Under the pieces are notes generated by a model. The model was not told where the DNA came from. It ran no database searches and saw only the letters and a list, made by a program, of their open reading frames with translations. This document shows, piece by piece, positions 16,233-27,406 of a stretch of 64,000 nt of DNA. The DNA is taken from NCBI GenBank assembly GCA_024707325.1, contig JANPZY010000004.1, positions 310,001-374,000 on the forward strand. Direction: 5' to 3'. The DNA comes from Opitutus sp. Lineage in GTDB: Bacteria > Verrucomicrobiota > Verrucomicrobiia > Opitutales > Opitutaceae. A program made the position numbers and the translations under genes. Numbering within the stretch: the first letter of the stretch is position 1; each line of letters begins with the position of its first letter.

Positions 16233-17228
16233 ATGAGCCACCTCCCCGCCCCCACCCGCTACGACAATCCCTCGCTCTACCGCCGTTGCGGCCGCAGCGG
16301 ACTGAAACTACCGGCGATCTCGCTCGGACTCTGGCACAATTTCGGTGGAGTGGACGTATTCGAAAATGGCCGCGCGATGATCCGTCGTGCGTTCGACCTA
16401 GGCATCACGCACTTCGATCTCGCGAACAATTACGGCCCGCCGCCGGGCTCCGCCGAAGAGAACTTCGGCAAGATCCTGCGCCTCGATCTCGCGGCCCATC
16501 GCGACGAGCTGATCATCTCTTCGAAGGCCGGCTACACGATGTGGGAAGGTCCGTATGGCGATTGGGGTTCGCGCAAGTATCTCCTCGCCTCGCTGGACCA
16601 GAGCCTGAAGCGCATGGGCCTCGATTACGTCGACATCTTTTACTCGCATCGCCCCGATCCGGAGACGCCCCCTGAGGAGACGATGGGCGCACTCGATCAC
16701 GCCGTGCGCTCGGGCAAGGCGCTCTACGTCGGCCTCTCGAACTACAACGCCGAACAAACCGCCGCCGCTGCGAAGATTCTCCGCGAACTCGGCACGCCCT
16801 GCCTCATCCACCAGCCGAACTACAGCATGTTCAACCGGTGGATCGAGGACGGCCTCACGGAAGTCCTGCGCAAGGAAGGCATCGGCTGCATCCCGTTCTG
16901 CCCGCTGGCACAGGGGCTCCTCACCGATCGCTATCTCAACGGCATCCCCGCCGATGCTCGTGCGGCCAAAGCCCACGGTTTCCTCAAGGCCGACCGCATC
17001 ACGCCCGAGACGGTCGCACGCATCCAAAAACTGAATACACTCGCCAAGGCTCGCGGCCAGTCGCTCGCCCAGATGGCGCTCGCGTGGGTGCTCCGCGATC
17101 AGGTGGTGACGACCGCGCTCATCGGCGCGAGCAAGGTCAGCCAGATCGAGGACAATCTCGTCGCGATCCAGAAGCTCGCCTTCGAGCCCGCCGAGCTCGC
17201 CGAAATCGAACGCATTCTCGCGAGCTGA
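16233..17228 (+). CDS. gpr: L-glyceraldehyde 3-phosphate reductase (YghZ/Gpr-type aldo/keto reductase)
   Basis: 331 residues, very close to E. coli YghZ in pattern: ISLGLWHNFGGVDVFENGRA, ITHFDLANNYGPPPGSAEEN, ELIISSKAGYTMWEGPYGDW and LDQSLKRMGLDYVDIFYSHR carry the tetrad Asp, Tyr, Lys and His. The C-terminus ALIGASKVSQIEDN binds NADPH. The family detoxifies L-glyceraldehyde 3-phosphate and methylglyoxal and is related to potassium-channel beta subunits. It is distinct from the reductase at 10033. The gene is monocistronic, with a strong bidirectional terminator behind it. Confidence 0.92.
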   Translation: MSHLPAPTRYDNPSLYRRCGRSGLKLPAISLGLWHNFGGVDVFENGRAMIRRAFDLGITHFDLANNYGPPPGSAEENFGKILRLDLAAHRDELIISSKAGYTMWEGPYGDWGSRKYLLASLDQSLKRMGLDYVDIFYSHRPDPETPPEETMGALDHAVRSGKALYVGLSNYNAEQTAAAAKILRELGTPCLIHQPNYSMFNRWIEDGLTEVLRKEGIGCIPFCPLAQGLLTDRYLNGIPADARAAKAHGFLKADRITPETVARIQKLNTLAKARGQSLAQMALAWVLRDQVVTTALIGASKVSQIEDNLVAIQKLAFEPAELAEIERILAS

Positions 17229-17255
17229 ACGCTTCGGCGGCAGCTCCGCGCAAAC

Positions 17256-17287
17256 AAAAAACCCGACTCGCGAGAGTCGGGTTTTTT
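17256..17287. terminator. Bidirectional rho-independent terminator
   Basis: CCCGACTC (17262-17269) and GAGTCGGG (17274-17281) form an 8-bp stem with a four-base loop, flanked by A5-6 on the left and T6 on the right. It can end the reductase transcript and, in reverse, the tRNA-Arg/recJ side. Confidence 0.95.
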
Positions 17288-17291
17288 AGAG

Positions 17292-17368
17292 TGGCGCAGC
17301 CGTAGGGAGTCGAACCCCAAACCTTCTGATCCGTAGTCAGATGCTCTATCCAATTGAGCTACGGCTGC
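17292..17368 (-). tRNA. tRNA-Arg (anticodon ACG)
   Basis: The minus strand folds into a full cloverleaf. The acceptor GCAGCCG pairs with CGGCTGC, the D arm is GCTC/GAGC and the anticodon arm TCTGA/TCAGA encloses CTACGGA, giving anticodon ACG. The T loop is TTCGACT, and CCA is encoded. A34 would be edited to inosine by TadA. Confidence 0.96.
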
Positions 17369-17420
17369 GTGAAAGGAGATGAGAAAAAGCAATTTCCCGC
17401 GCGCGAGTGCAAGCGAGAAT

Positions 17421-19145
17421 TTAACTTTCTGTGAGACGCCAGTCGATCAGCCCCAGTTGGAGCAGTTTGCGGTCGTTGAAGTGATTCCATTTCAACTCCA
17501 CCGCGAGGTCGATCGGCAGGCCGACGGGCGGCAAGCGATGTGCAAATTTCCACGCCACGCCGTGAAGGCGGCGGCCGCGCGCGTCGTCGAAGTGAAAACG
17601 AAAGTGCTGCTCCTTGAAAACGTCGGGCCGCGAGCGAAGCACCACGCCCCGAATACCAAACACGGGCTCGGGATGTCCCTGGCCAAACGGATGCAGCGCG
17701 TCGAGTTCCTCCATGAAGCGACTCGTCACCTGCTCCGGCATAAGCCAAGCCGCAATGTCGAGCCGACGCTCCGTTGCATCACCACCGAGGTGCGTGCGCA
17801 CCGCCTGGGCAAACTGCTCGCGAAACGCGTCCACGTGGATCTTCGGGACCGCGATGCCGACTGCCATCGGGTGACCGCCCCAGCTGGTGAGATGTTCGGA
17901 GCACGTGCCAAGCACCTGCACGAGATTCACGCCTTCGACACTGCGCCCTGAGCCCTTGCCCAGCTCGCCTTCGTTGCCGAGCACGATGCACGGCCGGTTG
18001 TATTTCCGCGAAACACGCCCGGCCACGATACCGACTACGCCGGGGTGCCAATTCTCGCTGAACAGCACGATGCCGGGCATGTCCGCGTATTGCGTCTCGA
18101 TCATGTGCTCGGCCTCTTCGGTGATCTTGCGCTCGATATCCTGCCGCTCGCGATTGAACACATCGAGCTGACGCGCGGTGTCTTCGCAGAACGCCTGATC
18201 TTCGCTCAGCAACAACTCCACCGAGAGCGCAGCATCCGCGAGTCGGCCGGAAGCGTTGATACGCGGTCCAATGCGGAACGAGATATCCACGGGATTCAAC
18301 CCATGCTCCGGCCTCACGCCCGCAATCGACATCAGCGCACGCAGACCGGGTCGACGGGTTTGCTCCAAGATCGAAAGTCCATGTCGCGCGAGGATACGAT
18401 TTTCACCGTGCAGCGGCACCAGGTCCGCCACCGTGCCAAGCGCCACGAAATCGAGGTGATCCTTCAGCTTGATGCGAAATGCCACCGGATGATTTTCCGC
18501 GCGCAGTTGTTTCAACAAGCCATGTGCGAGCTTGAAGACGAGACCGACCGTGCAGAGATGCCGCCACGGCTCTTCTTCCGCAGTCTCGTCGCAGTGCACG
18601 TGCGGGTTGATGAGAATACCGTCTTCCAGCGGCCGCTCCTTCGAGCGGTGATGGTCGAGCACGATCACGTCGATCCCCTGCGAGCGCAGATAAGCGACTT
18701 CCTCGTGCGAATTCGTGCCGCAATCGAGCACGATAAACAGGTTCGGACGCCCGCCCTCGAGTGCGCGATCGATCGCGCTGCGCGACAGACCGTAGCCGTC
18801 CTCAGAGCGACGTGGCACGATGAAGCGCGGCTGCAGATCGAAGCGACGCAGGATGCTGACGAGCAGCGCGGTGCTGCTCACGCCATCCACATCGTAGTCA
18901 CCGAGCACAACGACCTGCTCGCGCTGCGCGATGGCCTGACGCAGACGCGCGGTCGCGAGGTCGAGATTGCGCAGCAGAAACGGGTCGTTCAGCGCCGCGA
19001 GCGTCGGTCGCAAGAACTGCGCGCAAGCCTCCGGCTCTTTGACGCCGGCCCGCAGAAGCAACTCAGCGAGCACACGGCTGACGCCGACGCTCTTGCTGAG
19101 CGCCTCCACCGCATCGGAGGGGATCGGAGTGTAAGTCCAGCGCAT
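17421..19145 (-). CDS. recJ: Single-stranded-DNA-specific exonuclease RecJ
   Basis: 574 residues, 5'-to-3' ssDNA exonuclease used in recombination and mismatch repair. The DHH phosphoesterase core shows VVLGDYDVDGVSSTALLVS (motif I), LFIVLDCGTNSHEE, and VIVLDHHRSKER (motif III, the DHH itself). The DHHA1 part follows with IGPRINASGRLADA and, later, GGHPMAVGIAVP. The C-terminal 100 residues form the OB-fold domain. It is monocistronic, between tRNA-Arg and secDF. Confidence 0.96.
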   Translation of the reverse strand: MRWTYTPIPSDAVEALSKSVGVSRVLAELLLRAGVKEPEACAQFLRPTLAALNDPFLLRNLDLATARLRQAIAQREQVVVLGDYDVDGVSSTALLVSILRRFDLQPRFIVPRRSEDGYGLSRSAIDRALEGGRPNLFIVLDCGTNSHEEVAYLRSQGIDVIVLDHHRSKERPLEDGILINPHVHCDETAEEEPWRHLCTVGLVFKLAHGLLKQLRAENHPVAFRIKLKDHLDFVALGTVADLVPLHGENRILARHGLSILEQTRRPGLRALMSIAGVRPEHGLNPVDISFRIGPRINASGRLADAALSVELLLSEDQAFCEDTARQLDVFNRERQDIERKITEEAEHMIETQYADMPGIVLFSENWHPGVVGIVAGRVSRKYNRPCIVLGNEGELGKGSGRSVEGVNLVQVLGTCSEHLTSWGGHPMAVGIAVPKIHVDAFREQFAQAVRTHLGGDATERRLDIAAWLMPEQVTSRFMEELDALHPFGQGHPEPVFGIRGVVLRSRPDVFKEQHFRFHFDDARGRRLHGVAWKFAHRLPPVGLPIDLAVELKWNHFNDRKLLQLGLIDWRLTES

Positions 19146-19184
19146 GCCGATGGCTTGGCAGGGCGGAACGTCCGGCTTCCGTCG

Positions 19185-19208
19185 CCCGGTTGCGCCGTCG
19201 CAACCGGG
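19185..19208. other. Perfect 10-bp hairpin between secDF and recJ
   Basis: CCCGGTTGCG (19185-19194) and CGCAACCGGG (19199-19208) with a four-base loop. No U run follows on either strand, so it is a weak or Rho-assisted terminator for secDF, or an mRNA-stabilising stem. Confidence 0.6.
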
Positions 19209-19270
19209 TTGGCTGGTTCTTGAAGATTACCGGGCCGGTGACGGCATAGGATCGCGCCCTACCCGCGGAA

Positions 19271-21820
19271 TTATTCGGAGACCTTGCTCGAGCCCTGCCA
19301 CTCGTATTTCGGCGCGACGTCCGCGTGAGCCTCGACGTGCTTCCGGTCACCCTTGTGCCACCAGTAAAACACCTGGGCGGCGATGAAGATGGCGGAGAAC
19401 GTGGAGGCAACGATACCGACGAGGAACGTGAAGGAGATATCCTTCAACACGCCGGTGCCGAAAATGAAGAGTGCGAGCGCGGCGAGGAACGTCGTCGTCG
19501 CGGTCATGATCGTGCGGGCGAAAACCTTGCGGATCGCAGCGTTGATCACTTCGCGCAGACTGCCGGTGGGGTTCAATTTGAGCTCTTCGCGGATGCGGTC
19601 GAAGACGACCACGGTTTCGTTCACCGAGTAACCCGCGATACACAGAATCGCCGCCACCATGGGCGCCGAGAACTGGTGACCAAAGAGAACGAAGATGCCG
19701 ATGTTGAGCAGCACGTCGTGCAACGTCGACGCCATGGCGCCGATGCCGAAGCCGAATTCGAAGCGGAACGCGATGTAGATCAGAATCACGACCATCGAAA
19801 TGCCGATCGCCTTGAGCGCGTTGAACAGGATTTCCTTACCAATCGAGGCACCGATGTGGTTCTGACCGACCTTCTCGAGGCCGGCGGACGGGAACTCCTT
19901 CTGCAGCGCGGCGAGAACGGTGTCACCGTAGCCCTCGGGCGTTTCGATGTTCAGCGTTTCGCGACCGCCACCGATCGGGCTGACATACGTCGGGGTGACT
20001 TCCGTCACGCCGACGCTGTTGGCGACCTGGCGAACCTTGGCCGTATCGAGGCGTTGCTCGAACTGGACGCTGACGACGTCACCACCCGTGAAGTCCACAC
20101 CAAACGCGGCGCGGCCCTGGTAGACGACGTAGCCGGCGCTCAGCAAGACGATGAGCACGGAGCCGATCGCGGCAGGCTTGCCGTATTTGACGAAGTCGAC
20201 GTTCAGCTCACCGAGCATGCGACGCATGGTCATCTTCTTCAGCCAGCCGGACTCGGTCAGCAGCTCCATGAGCAAGTGGCCGGTGATGAGCACCGACATC
20301 AGCGTGGAGACCACACCGATCGCGAGCGTGACACCGAAGCCCTTGATCGGGCCCTGGCCCAGCCAGATCATGATGCCGCAGATCAGGAGCTGCACGATGT
20401 GCGCGTCCATGATCGTCGTCAGGGCCTTCATGTAACCGGACTGATTCGAAGCGACGAGCGTCTTGCCGAGCGCGAGCTCTTCACGCATGCGCTCGAAAAT
20501 CAGGATGTTCGCGTCCACCGCCATACCGATGGTGAGCACGATACCGGCGAGACCGGGAAGCGTCAGCGTGGCACCGAGACTGCCCATGACGCCGAGAATG
20601 ATCAGCAAGTTGACGCCGAGCGAAATGACGGCGACGACACCGCCGGTCGCGTAGAACGTGATCATGAACGCCGCGACGAGCGCGGTGCCGATCACCGTCG
20701 CGCGGATGCCGCCCGAGATCGCGTCTTCCGCGAGCGACGGGCCGACCTCATACTGCTCCTTGACGACGAGCGGGAGGTCGAGCGGGTTGTTGAGGACGTT
20801 GGCGAGATTGATCGCTTCGCGGTCCGTGAAGCTGCCCGTGATCTGAGCCGACTCGCTGTCGATCTCTTCACGCACCGTCGGCGCCGAGTAGAGTTTGCCG
20901 TCGAGAACGATCGCAAGGCGGCCCGTGCGGCCGGTCTGCTGACCTTCCGTCGCGATCGTGCGAGTGACGTCTGCGAAACGCTTCCGGCCTTCCGCGGTAA
21001 ATTGCAGGATGACCTCGGGTTTGCCGTAGATGTCCGGGCGAGCGAAGGAGTTCGAGATCGCCTCGCCGGTCATTTCCGGGATGCGCTTAACGAAGAGTTC
21101 TTCGACGCCGGTTTCACCGCGGCGGCCTTCGTAATCGAGGCCCATGATTTCGTAACCCGGAGGCGTGTCCACGCCGGGGCCGGGAGTCAGCGTCGTATGA
21201 ACGAGACGGAAATCGAGACGCGCCGGCTTTTTGACGTTGTCGACGATCTCGGGGTTGTCGCGCGTGTTGACGCCCGGCAACTGGATCTCGATGCGGTTAT
21301 TGCCGACGGGACGGATGATCGGCTCAGCGACGCCCAGCGCGTTAATGCGGGTGCTGATGATGTCGACCGCCTTGGCGAGTTTCTCTTCGCGGTCCTGGGC
21401 CATCTCGGCCGACAGCGCGCGCTCATCGACTTCGAGCGTGACGGCCACGCCGCCCTTGATGTCCAGACCAAGCTGCAGGCGGCTCTTCGAACGACGCAGG
21501 ATTTCCCCGAGGAGGATCTCGTTGCGCTTCTCGATGTTGGTGAGGCCGGACTCGATGTTGATGTCCGGGAAATACTGCGTGAGGTCGAGCTTCCGATCTT
21601 TGCCGATCTGCTTGAGAGCGACGAATTCGCTGGGGGCGGTCCCCTTCGCTTTCATCGCCGCCGCTTCGTTCACGAGCGCGACGAACTCCGCCTTCTTTGC
21701 GGTGGCATGCTCCTTTGCATAGTCCGCAAATGGCTGGTCTTGCAGGGGGAGAAGCGTCGTGACCGCCCACAGCACGATGGCGAGGGAAAGCACGAGCTTC
21801 CAGAGGTGGCGTTTAAGCAT
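19271..21820 (-). CDS. secDF: Fused protein-export protein SecDF
   Basis: About 849 residues. SecD comes first: an N-terminal TM helix (LWKLVLSLAIVLWAVTTLLP), a periplasmic region with RLQLGLDIKGGVAVTLEVDE and RIEIQLPGV, then TMs with LTLPGLAGIVLTIGMAVDAN. SecF follows from about residue 560 (VDFTGGDVVSVQFEQ, then AILCIAGYSVNETVVVFDRI and REVINAAIRKVFARTIMT). The protein uses the proton gradient to help release exported proteins from SecYEG. ATG 21820 is preferred; ATG 21853 is possible, and neither has a clear ribosome site. yajC lies upstream in the same direction. Confidence 0.96.
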   Translation of the reverse strand: MLKRHLWKLVLSLAIVLWAVTTLLPLQDQPFADYAKEHATAKKAEFVALVNEAAAMKAKGTAPSEFVALKQIGKDRKLDLTQYFPDINIESGLTNIEKRNEILLGEILRRSKSRLQLGLDIKGGVAVTLEVDERALSAEMAQDREEKLAKAVDIISTRINALGVAEPIIRPVGNNRIEIQLPGVNTRDNPEIVDNVKKPARLDFRLVHTTLTPGPGVDTPPGYEIMGLDYEGRRGETGVEELFVKRIPEMTGEAISNSFARPDIYGKPEVILQFTAEGRKRFADVTRTIATEGQQTGRTGRLAIVLDGKLYSAPTVREEIDSESAQITGSFTDREAINLANVLNNPLDLPLVVKEQYEVGPSLAEDAISGGIRATVIGTALVAAFMITFYATGGVVAVISLGVNLLIILGVMGSLGATLTLPGLAGIVLTIGMAVDANILIFERMREELALGKTLVASNQSGYMKALTTIMDAHIVQLLICGIMIWLGQGPIKGFGVTLAIGVVSTLMSVLITGHLLMELLTESGWLKKMTMRRMLGELNVDFVKYGKPAAIGSVLIVLLSAGYVVYQGRAAFGVDFTGGDVVSVQFEQRLDTAKVRQVANSVGVTEVTPTYVSPIGGGRETLNIETPEGYGDTVLAALQKEFPSAGLEKVGQNHIGASIGKEILFNALKAIGISMVVILIYIAFRFEFGFGIGAMASTLHDVLLNIGIFVLFGHQFSAPMVAAILCIAGYSVNETVVVFDRIREELKLNPTGSLREVINAAIRKVFARTIMTATTTFLAALALFIFGTGVLKDISFTFLVGIVASTFSAIFIAAQVFYWWHKGDRKHVEAHADVAPKYEWQGSSKVSE

Positions 21821-21907
21821 GGGTAGTTTGGGTTTAAATTGGGTTCGCTCCGCCATTTCCCGGCGGGCGTGGGGCAAAAAGCTGGGGGCGGTCGGACGGG
21901 AAACCGA

Positions 21908-22252
21908 TTACTTCTTTTCCGCGCCGGACTTGCTCACGAGGGAGCTCACGAAGCCCTTGCCGATCTCGATCTTCGTGTTGTCGGCGATGCGCACGACGAA
22001 CCGATCGTCCTTCACGTTCGTGATCACGCCATAGATGCCACCCGACGTCACGATCTCATCGCCCGACGACAGCTCCGAGAGCATCTTCTCATGCGCCTTC
22101 TGCTTCTTGCGCTGGGGGGCGATCATGAGGAAATACATCGCCACGAACAACAGCACCATCGGCAGGAGCGAAAAGAGCGAGCCACCGCCGCCGGGCGCAG
22201 GCTGTTGAGCGAGAACGGGAGCGGCGTCGGTGAGGAGGAGCATTTTCGTCAT
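21908..22252 (-). CDS. yajC: Preprotein translocase subunit YajC
   Basis: About 114 residues from ATG 22252. An N-terminal leader is followed by LLPMVLLFVAMYFLMIAPQR, the single TM helix ending in the family's APQRKKQKAHE motif, and then GDEIVTSGGIYGVITNVKDD, the SH3-like cytoplasmic domain. It sits with SecDF at the translocon. The gene is 87 bp upstream of secDF, the usual yajC-secDF order, and divergent from speA. Confidence 0.95.
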   Translation of the reverse strand: MTKMLLLTDAAPVLAQQPAPGGGGSLFSLLPMVLLFVAMYFLMIAPQRKKQKAHEKMLSELSSGDEIVTSGGIYGVITNVKDDRFVVRIADNTKIEIGKGFVSSLVSKSGAEKK

Positions 22253-22344
22253 TGCGTGTTGTGTGTTTTGAAAAAAGAAAACACGCATCTAACGGTTTTC
22301 ACCTCTGCAAAAGCAAGCCATAACGTCCCCGCACTTCCCTCGCG

Positions 22345-24288
<1,944 letters not shown>

Positions 24289-24313
24289 TCCGTCCCCATT
24301 TTTCGGATACAAA

Positions 24314-24340
24314 GGCGCGGACTCCGGTCCGCGCCTTTTT
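24314..24340 (+). terminator. Rho-independent terminator of speA
   Basis: GGCGCGGAC (24314-24322) pairs with 24327-24335 around a TCCG loop, then T5. It lies 26 bp after the stop and just before array B, so array B should normally not be in the speA mRNA. Confidence 0.93.
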
Positions 24341-24363
24341 GCTTCCCCATGCGAACATCGTCC

Positions 24364-24495
24364 CGACCGGGCCCGCACTCGGTCTCGACCCTGTCCGCAC
24401 CTTGGTTCGACCGTGGGCAGACCTTGGCTCGACCCTGTCCGCACCGTGGCTCGACGCGGTGCGGACATTGGCTCGGCTCGGTCCGCTCTGTGGCG
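24364..24495 (+). repeat. 22-bp tandem array B (6 units)
   Basis: Six units in exact 22-bp register from 24364 to 24495. The first five start CGAC, the last CGGC. Cores read CCCGCAC, GTCCGCAC, GGGCAGAC, GTCCGCAC, GTGCGGAC and GTCCGCTC. It lies between the speA terminator and the GH2 start, and no promoter is obvious in the 60 bp that follow. Confidence 0.85.
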
Positions 24496-24555
24496 CGAGT
24501 CAGGCGAGCAACTATTTACTTTCGCGCACGTCCAAGCTGGCTACCCGTTTAGCCT

Positions 24556-26390
24556 ATGCTACCCCGCCCCCTCGTTCTGCTGGCGCTTTTGTTCGCGCCT
24601 CTCGTGGCTTCAGCCGATCTCGCTCCGCTCAATCCGGGAGCCCGCGTGCACCTCAACCTCAACGGCAAGTGGCACGTCATCGTCGATCCCTACGAAAACG
24701 GTTTCTACGACTACCGTCACGAGCCCTTCGACGCACGTCCGAATCCGGGTGGTGGCTATTTTCTCGATCGCAAACCGGCTGATCGTTCCGAGCTGATCGA
24801 ATACGATTTCGACGCTAGCCCGACGCTCACCGTTCCTGGCGACTGGAATTCGCAGGACGACAAACTTCTCTATTACGAGGGCACCGTCTGGTATCGAAAA
24901 AAGTTCGACGCGCCCTCACTGCGCAAGGATCGCCGCTACTTCGTCTACGTGGGCGCGGCCAACTACCTCGCCGACGTCTATCTCAACGGAAAAAAACTCG
25001 GACGCCACATCGGCGGCTTCACGCCGTTCGCGTTTGAGGTCACGGGACAACTTCGCACCGACGGCAACTCGCTCGTGATCCGGGTCGACAACGCACGACG
25101 TGCCGAAGCCGTGCCCACGGTGAACACCGACTGGTGGAACTACGGCGGACTCACGCGCGACGTGTTGCTCCTCGAAACGCCCACGACGTTTATCCGCGAT
25201 TATCACGTGCAATTGAAACGCGGCTCGCGCGATCAGCTCGTCGTGCGCGTGGCACTCGACGGAGCCAAAGAACCGCAGCGTGTGCGCGTCAGGATCCCCT
25301 TCGCGAACATCGAGGGCGAAGCGCAGACCGGCCCCGACGGCGCCGCCGAATTCGAGCTGGCCGCACCGGGTCTCGCACTTTGGTCCCCGGAGAATCCGCA
25401 TCTCTACGACGTGGAGATTTCGAGTGGCGCTGATCGCATCGCTGACCGGATCGGTTTCCGCACGATCGAGACGCGCGGCACCGATATTTGGCTGAACGGC
25501 GAATCGATCTTCCTTCGCGGCATCTCGCTGCACGAAGAGAATCCGTTGCGCGGCGGGCGGGCCTACTCGCCCGAAGACGCACGTTTGCTGCTCGGTTGGG
25601 CGAAGGAGCTCGGCTGCAATTTCGTGCGCCTCGCCCATTACCCGCACAACGAGCACATGGCCCGTGTGGCCGACGAAATGGGCCTGCTGTTGTGGGAGGA
25701 GATCCCGGTTTACTGGACGATTCAGTGGGAGAATCCCGAAACGCTCGAGAACGCGCGCAATCAGCTTCGCGAACTCATCGTCCGCGACCGCAGTCGCGCG
25801 AGCGTGATCGTGTGGTCCGTCGCCAACGAAACGCCCGTGAGCGAACCGCGCACGCGTTTCCTGAAAAACCTGGTCGATCTCGCGCGCTCGCTCGACAGCG
25901 CGCGGCTCGTGTCGGCCGCAATGGAAGTCCACGCCGAGGAAGGCGACGGCAACCACAAGATCGTCGACGATCCCTTCGGCGAATACACCGACCTGCTAAG
26001 TTTCAACCAATACGTCGGCTGGTATGACGGCCTACCCGACAAGCTCGCGCAGGTTCGCTGGACGCTGAAATACGAGAAGCCTGTCGTGATCAGCGAATTT
26101 GGCGCGGACGCACTGCAAGGCTTGCACGGAGATCGCCTCACGCGCTTCAGCGAGGAGTATCAGGAATATCTCTATCAGAAGACGCTCGCGATGCTGCAGA
26201 AGATTCCCGCGTGGCGCGGCGCGACTCCGTGGATCCTGTGCGATTTCCGTTCGCCGCGCCGTCCGCTGCCGCACGTGCAGGACGGATGGAATCGAAAAGG
26301 ACTCATCGCCGAAAACGGCACGCGTAAAAGGCGTTCTACGTCCTGCGCGACTTCTACCTCTCGCCGGCAGCCAGCGCGCCCAGACGCTGA
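24556..26390 (+). CDS. Secreted glycoside hydrolase family 2 enzyme (frameshifted near the end)
   Basis: About 611 residues once corrected. A signal peptide (LVLLALLFAPLVASA) precedes the GH2 jelly-roll domain with VPGDWNSQDDKLLYYEGTVW, then NTDWWNYGGLTRDVLLLETP. The catalytic barrel has VIVWSVANETP (acid/base Glu) and VVISEFGADA (nucleophile Glu). It is nearest beta-glucuronidase/beta-galactosidase groups; the sugar is not predictable. The A4 run at 26326-26329 needs one more A: then KKAFYVLRDFYLSPAA and a TGA at 26390 follow. As written the frame runs on to 26505 into a repeat. Confidence 0.9.
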
Positions 26391-26413
26391 AATCCCTCTG
26401 GTCCCTCTTGGTT

Positions 26414-26506
26414 GTCGGTCTAGGCGTAGCGAAGAATCCAGTGCGTGCTTCGTCGTGCCTGCTATCGCGAAAATTCCAGATGGATCTTCGCTGCGCTCAG
26501 ACTGAC
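26414..26506. repeat. 94-bp inverted-repeat element, decayed copy 2
   Basis: The arm core GTAGCGAAGAATCCA (26426-26440) and its counterpart TGGATCTTCGCTGCGCTCAG (26481-26500) match the arms at 7800, with several substitutions, including a disrupted outer end on the left. The length, 93 bp, is nearly that of the intact copies. It lies between the GH2 gene and ku. Confidence 0.65.
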
Positions 26507-26569
26507 ACATAGCCGGCTTGCCTCTCATCAGACCGGGCACGCTCCGCGCTGCACGCTGTCCATGCCGGG

Positions 26570-27403
26570 ATGCGCGCTATCTGGAAAGGCTCCATCACCT
26601 TCGGTCTGGTCAACGTGCCCGTGTCGCTCCTCCCCGCCACACATCGCGAGGAGTTGAAATTTCGCCTGCTGCGATCCACCGACCTCAGCCCGATCAACTA
26701 CAAACGCGTGGCCGAGCTGGACGGCAAGGAAGTGCCGTGGGACCAGATCGTAAAAGGCTACGAATACGAGAAGGGAAAGTTCGTCGTGCTGAAGGAGGAG
26801 GACTTCAAGCGCGTGGACATCGAGGCCACGCAGACGATCGACATCATGGACTTCGTCGACGTGAAGCAGATCAACCCGATCTTCTTCCACAAACCCTACT
26901 ATCTCGAGCCGCAGAAAGGCAGCGCGCGCGTTTATCATCTGCTGCGCGAAACGCTCGCGCAGACCGGCAAGATCGGCGTCTCCAAAGTTGTGATACGCAC
27001 GCGGCAGCACCTCGCTGCGATCAAGCCCAACGGAAAGCTGCTCGCGCTTGAAGTCATGCACTTCGCCGACGAATTGATCGGCACAGAGGAAATCAATGTG
27101 CCCGAGCCAGGCACGGTCAACAAACGCGAGCTCGAGATGGCGCGAACACTCGTCGAGCAGATGACGGCCAAATGGGATCCCGCGCGCTACACCGATGAAT
27201 ATCGCACCGCGCTGCTCGATCTCATTGAGAAGAAAGTCGAATCGGGCGGACGCGCGGCTCCGGCCGCGAAGAAAGCCTCGGGATCGGGCAAGGTGATCGA
27301 TCTCATGACGGCGCTGCGCCAGAGCCTCGATCAGGCCTCCGAAAAGAAACCCAAGAAATCCGCGTCTAGAGCCAAGCCGCGGCCCAAACGGAAGGCAGCT
27401 TGA
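26570..27403 (+). CDS. ku: Ku DNA end-binding protein
   Basis: 277 residues. It begins MRAIWKGSITFGLVNVPVSL, the diagnostic opening of bacterial Ku, and contains YEYEKGKFVVLKEEDF and IVKGYEYE in the ring-forming core. The last 40 residues are Lys/Ala-rich, as in the DNA-threading C-termini of bacterial Ku. It binds broken DNA ends as a homodimer and recruits the ligase. The adjacent ligase begins 3 bp after its stop, so the two form an NHEJ operon. Confidence 0.97.
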   Translation: MRAIWKGSITFGLVNVPVSLLPATHREELKFRLLRSTDLSPINYKRVAELDGKEVPWDQIVKGYEYEKGKFVVLKEEDFKRVDIEATQTIDIMDFVDVKQINPIFFHKPYYLEPQKGSARVYHLLRETLAQTGKIGVSKVVIRTRQHLAAIKPNGKLLALEVMHFADELIGTEEINVPEPGTVNKRELEMARTLVEQMTAKWDPARYTDEYRTALLDLIEKKVESGGRAAPAAKKASGSGKVIDLMTALRQSLDQASEKKPKKSASRAKPRPKRKAA

Positions 27404-27406
27404 GCC

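Noticed and set aside
19325..21826. 833-codon frame antisense to secDF
   Set aside because: It is composed of His/Asp/Arg-rich shadow sequence without any domain, opposite a well conserved gene.
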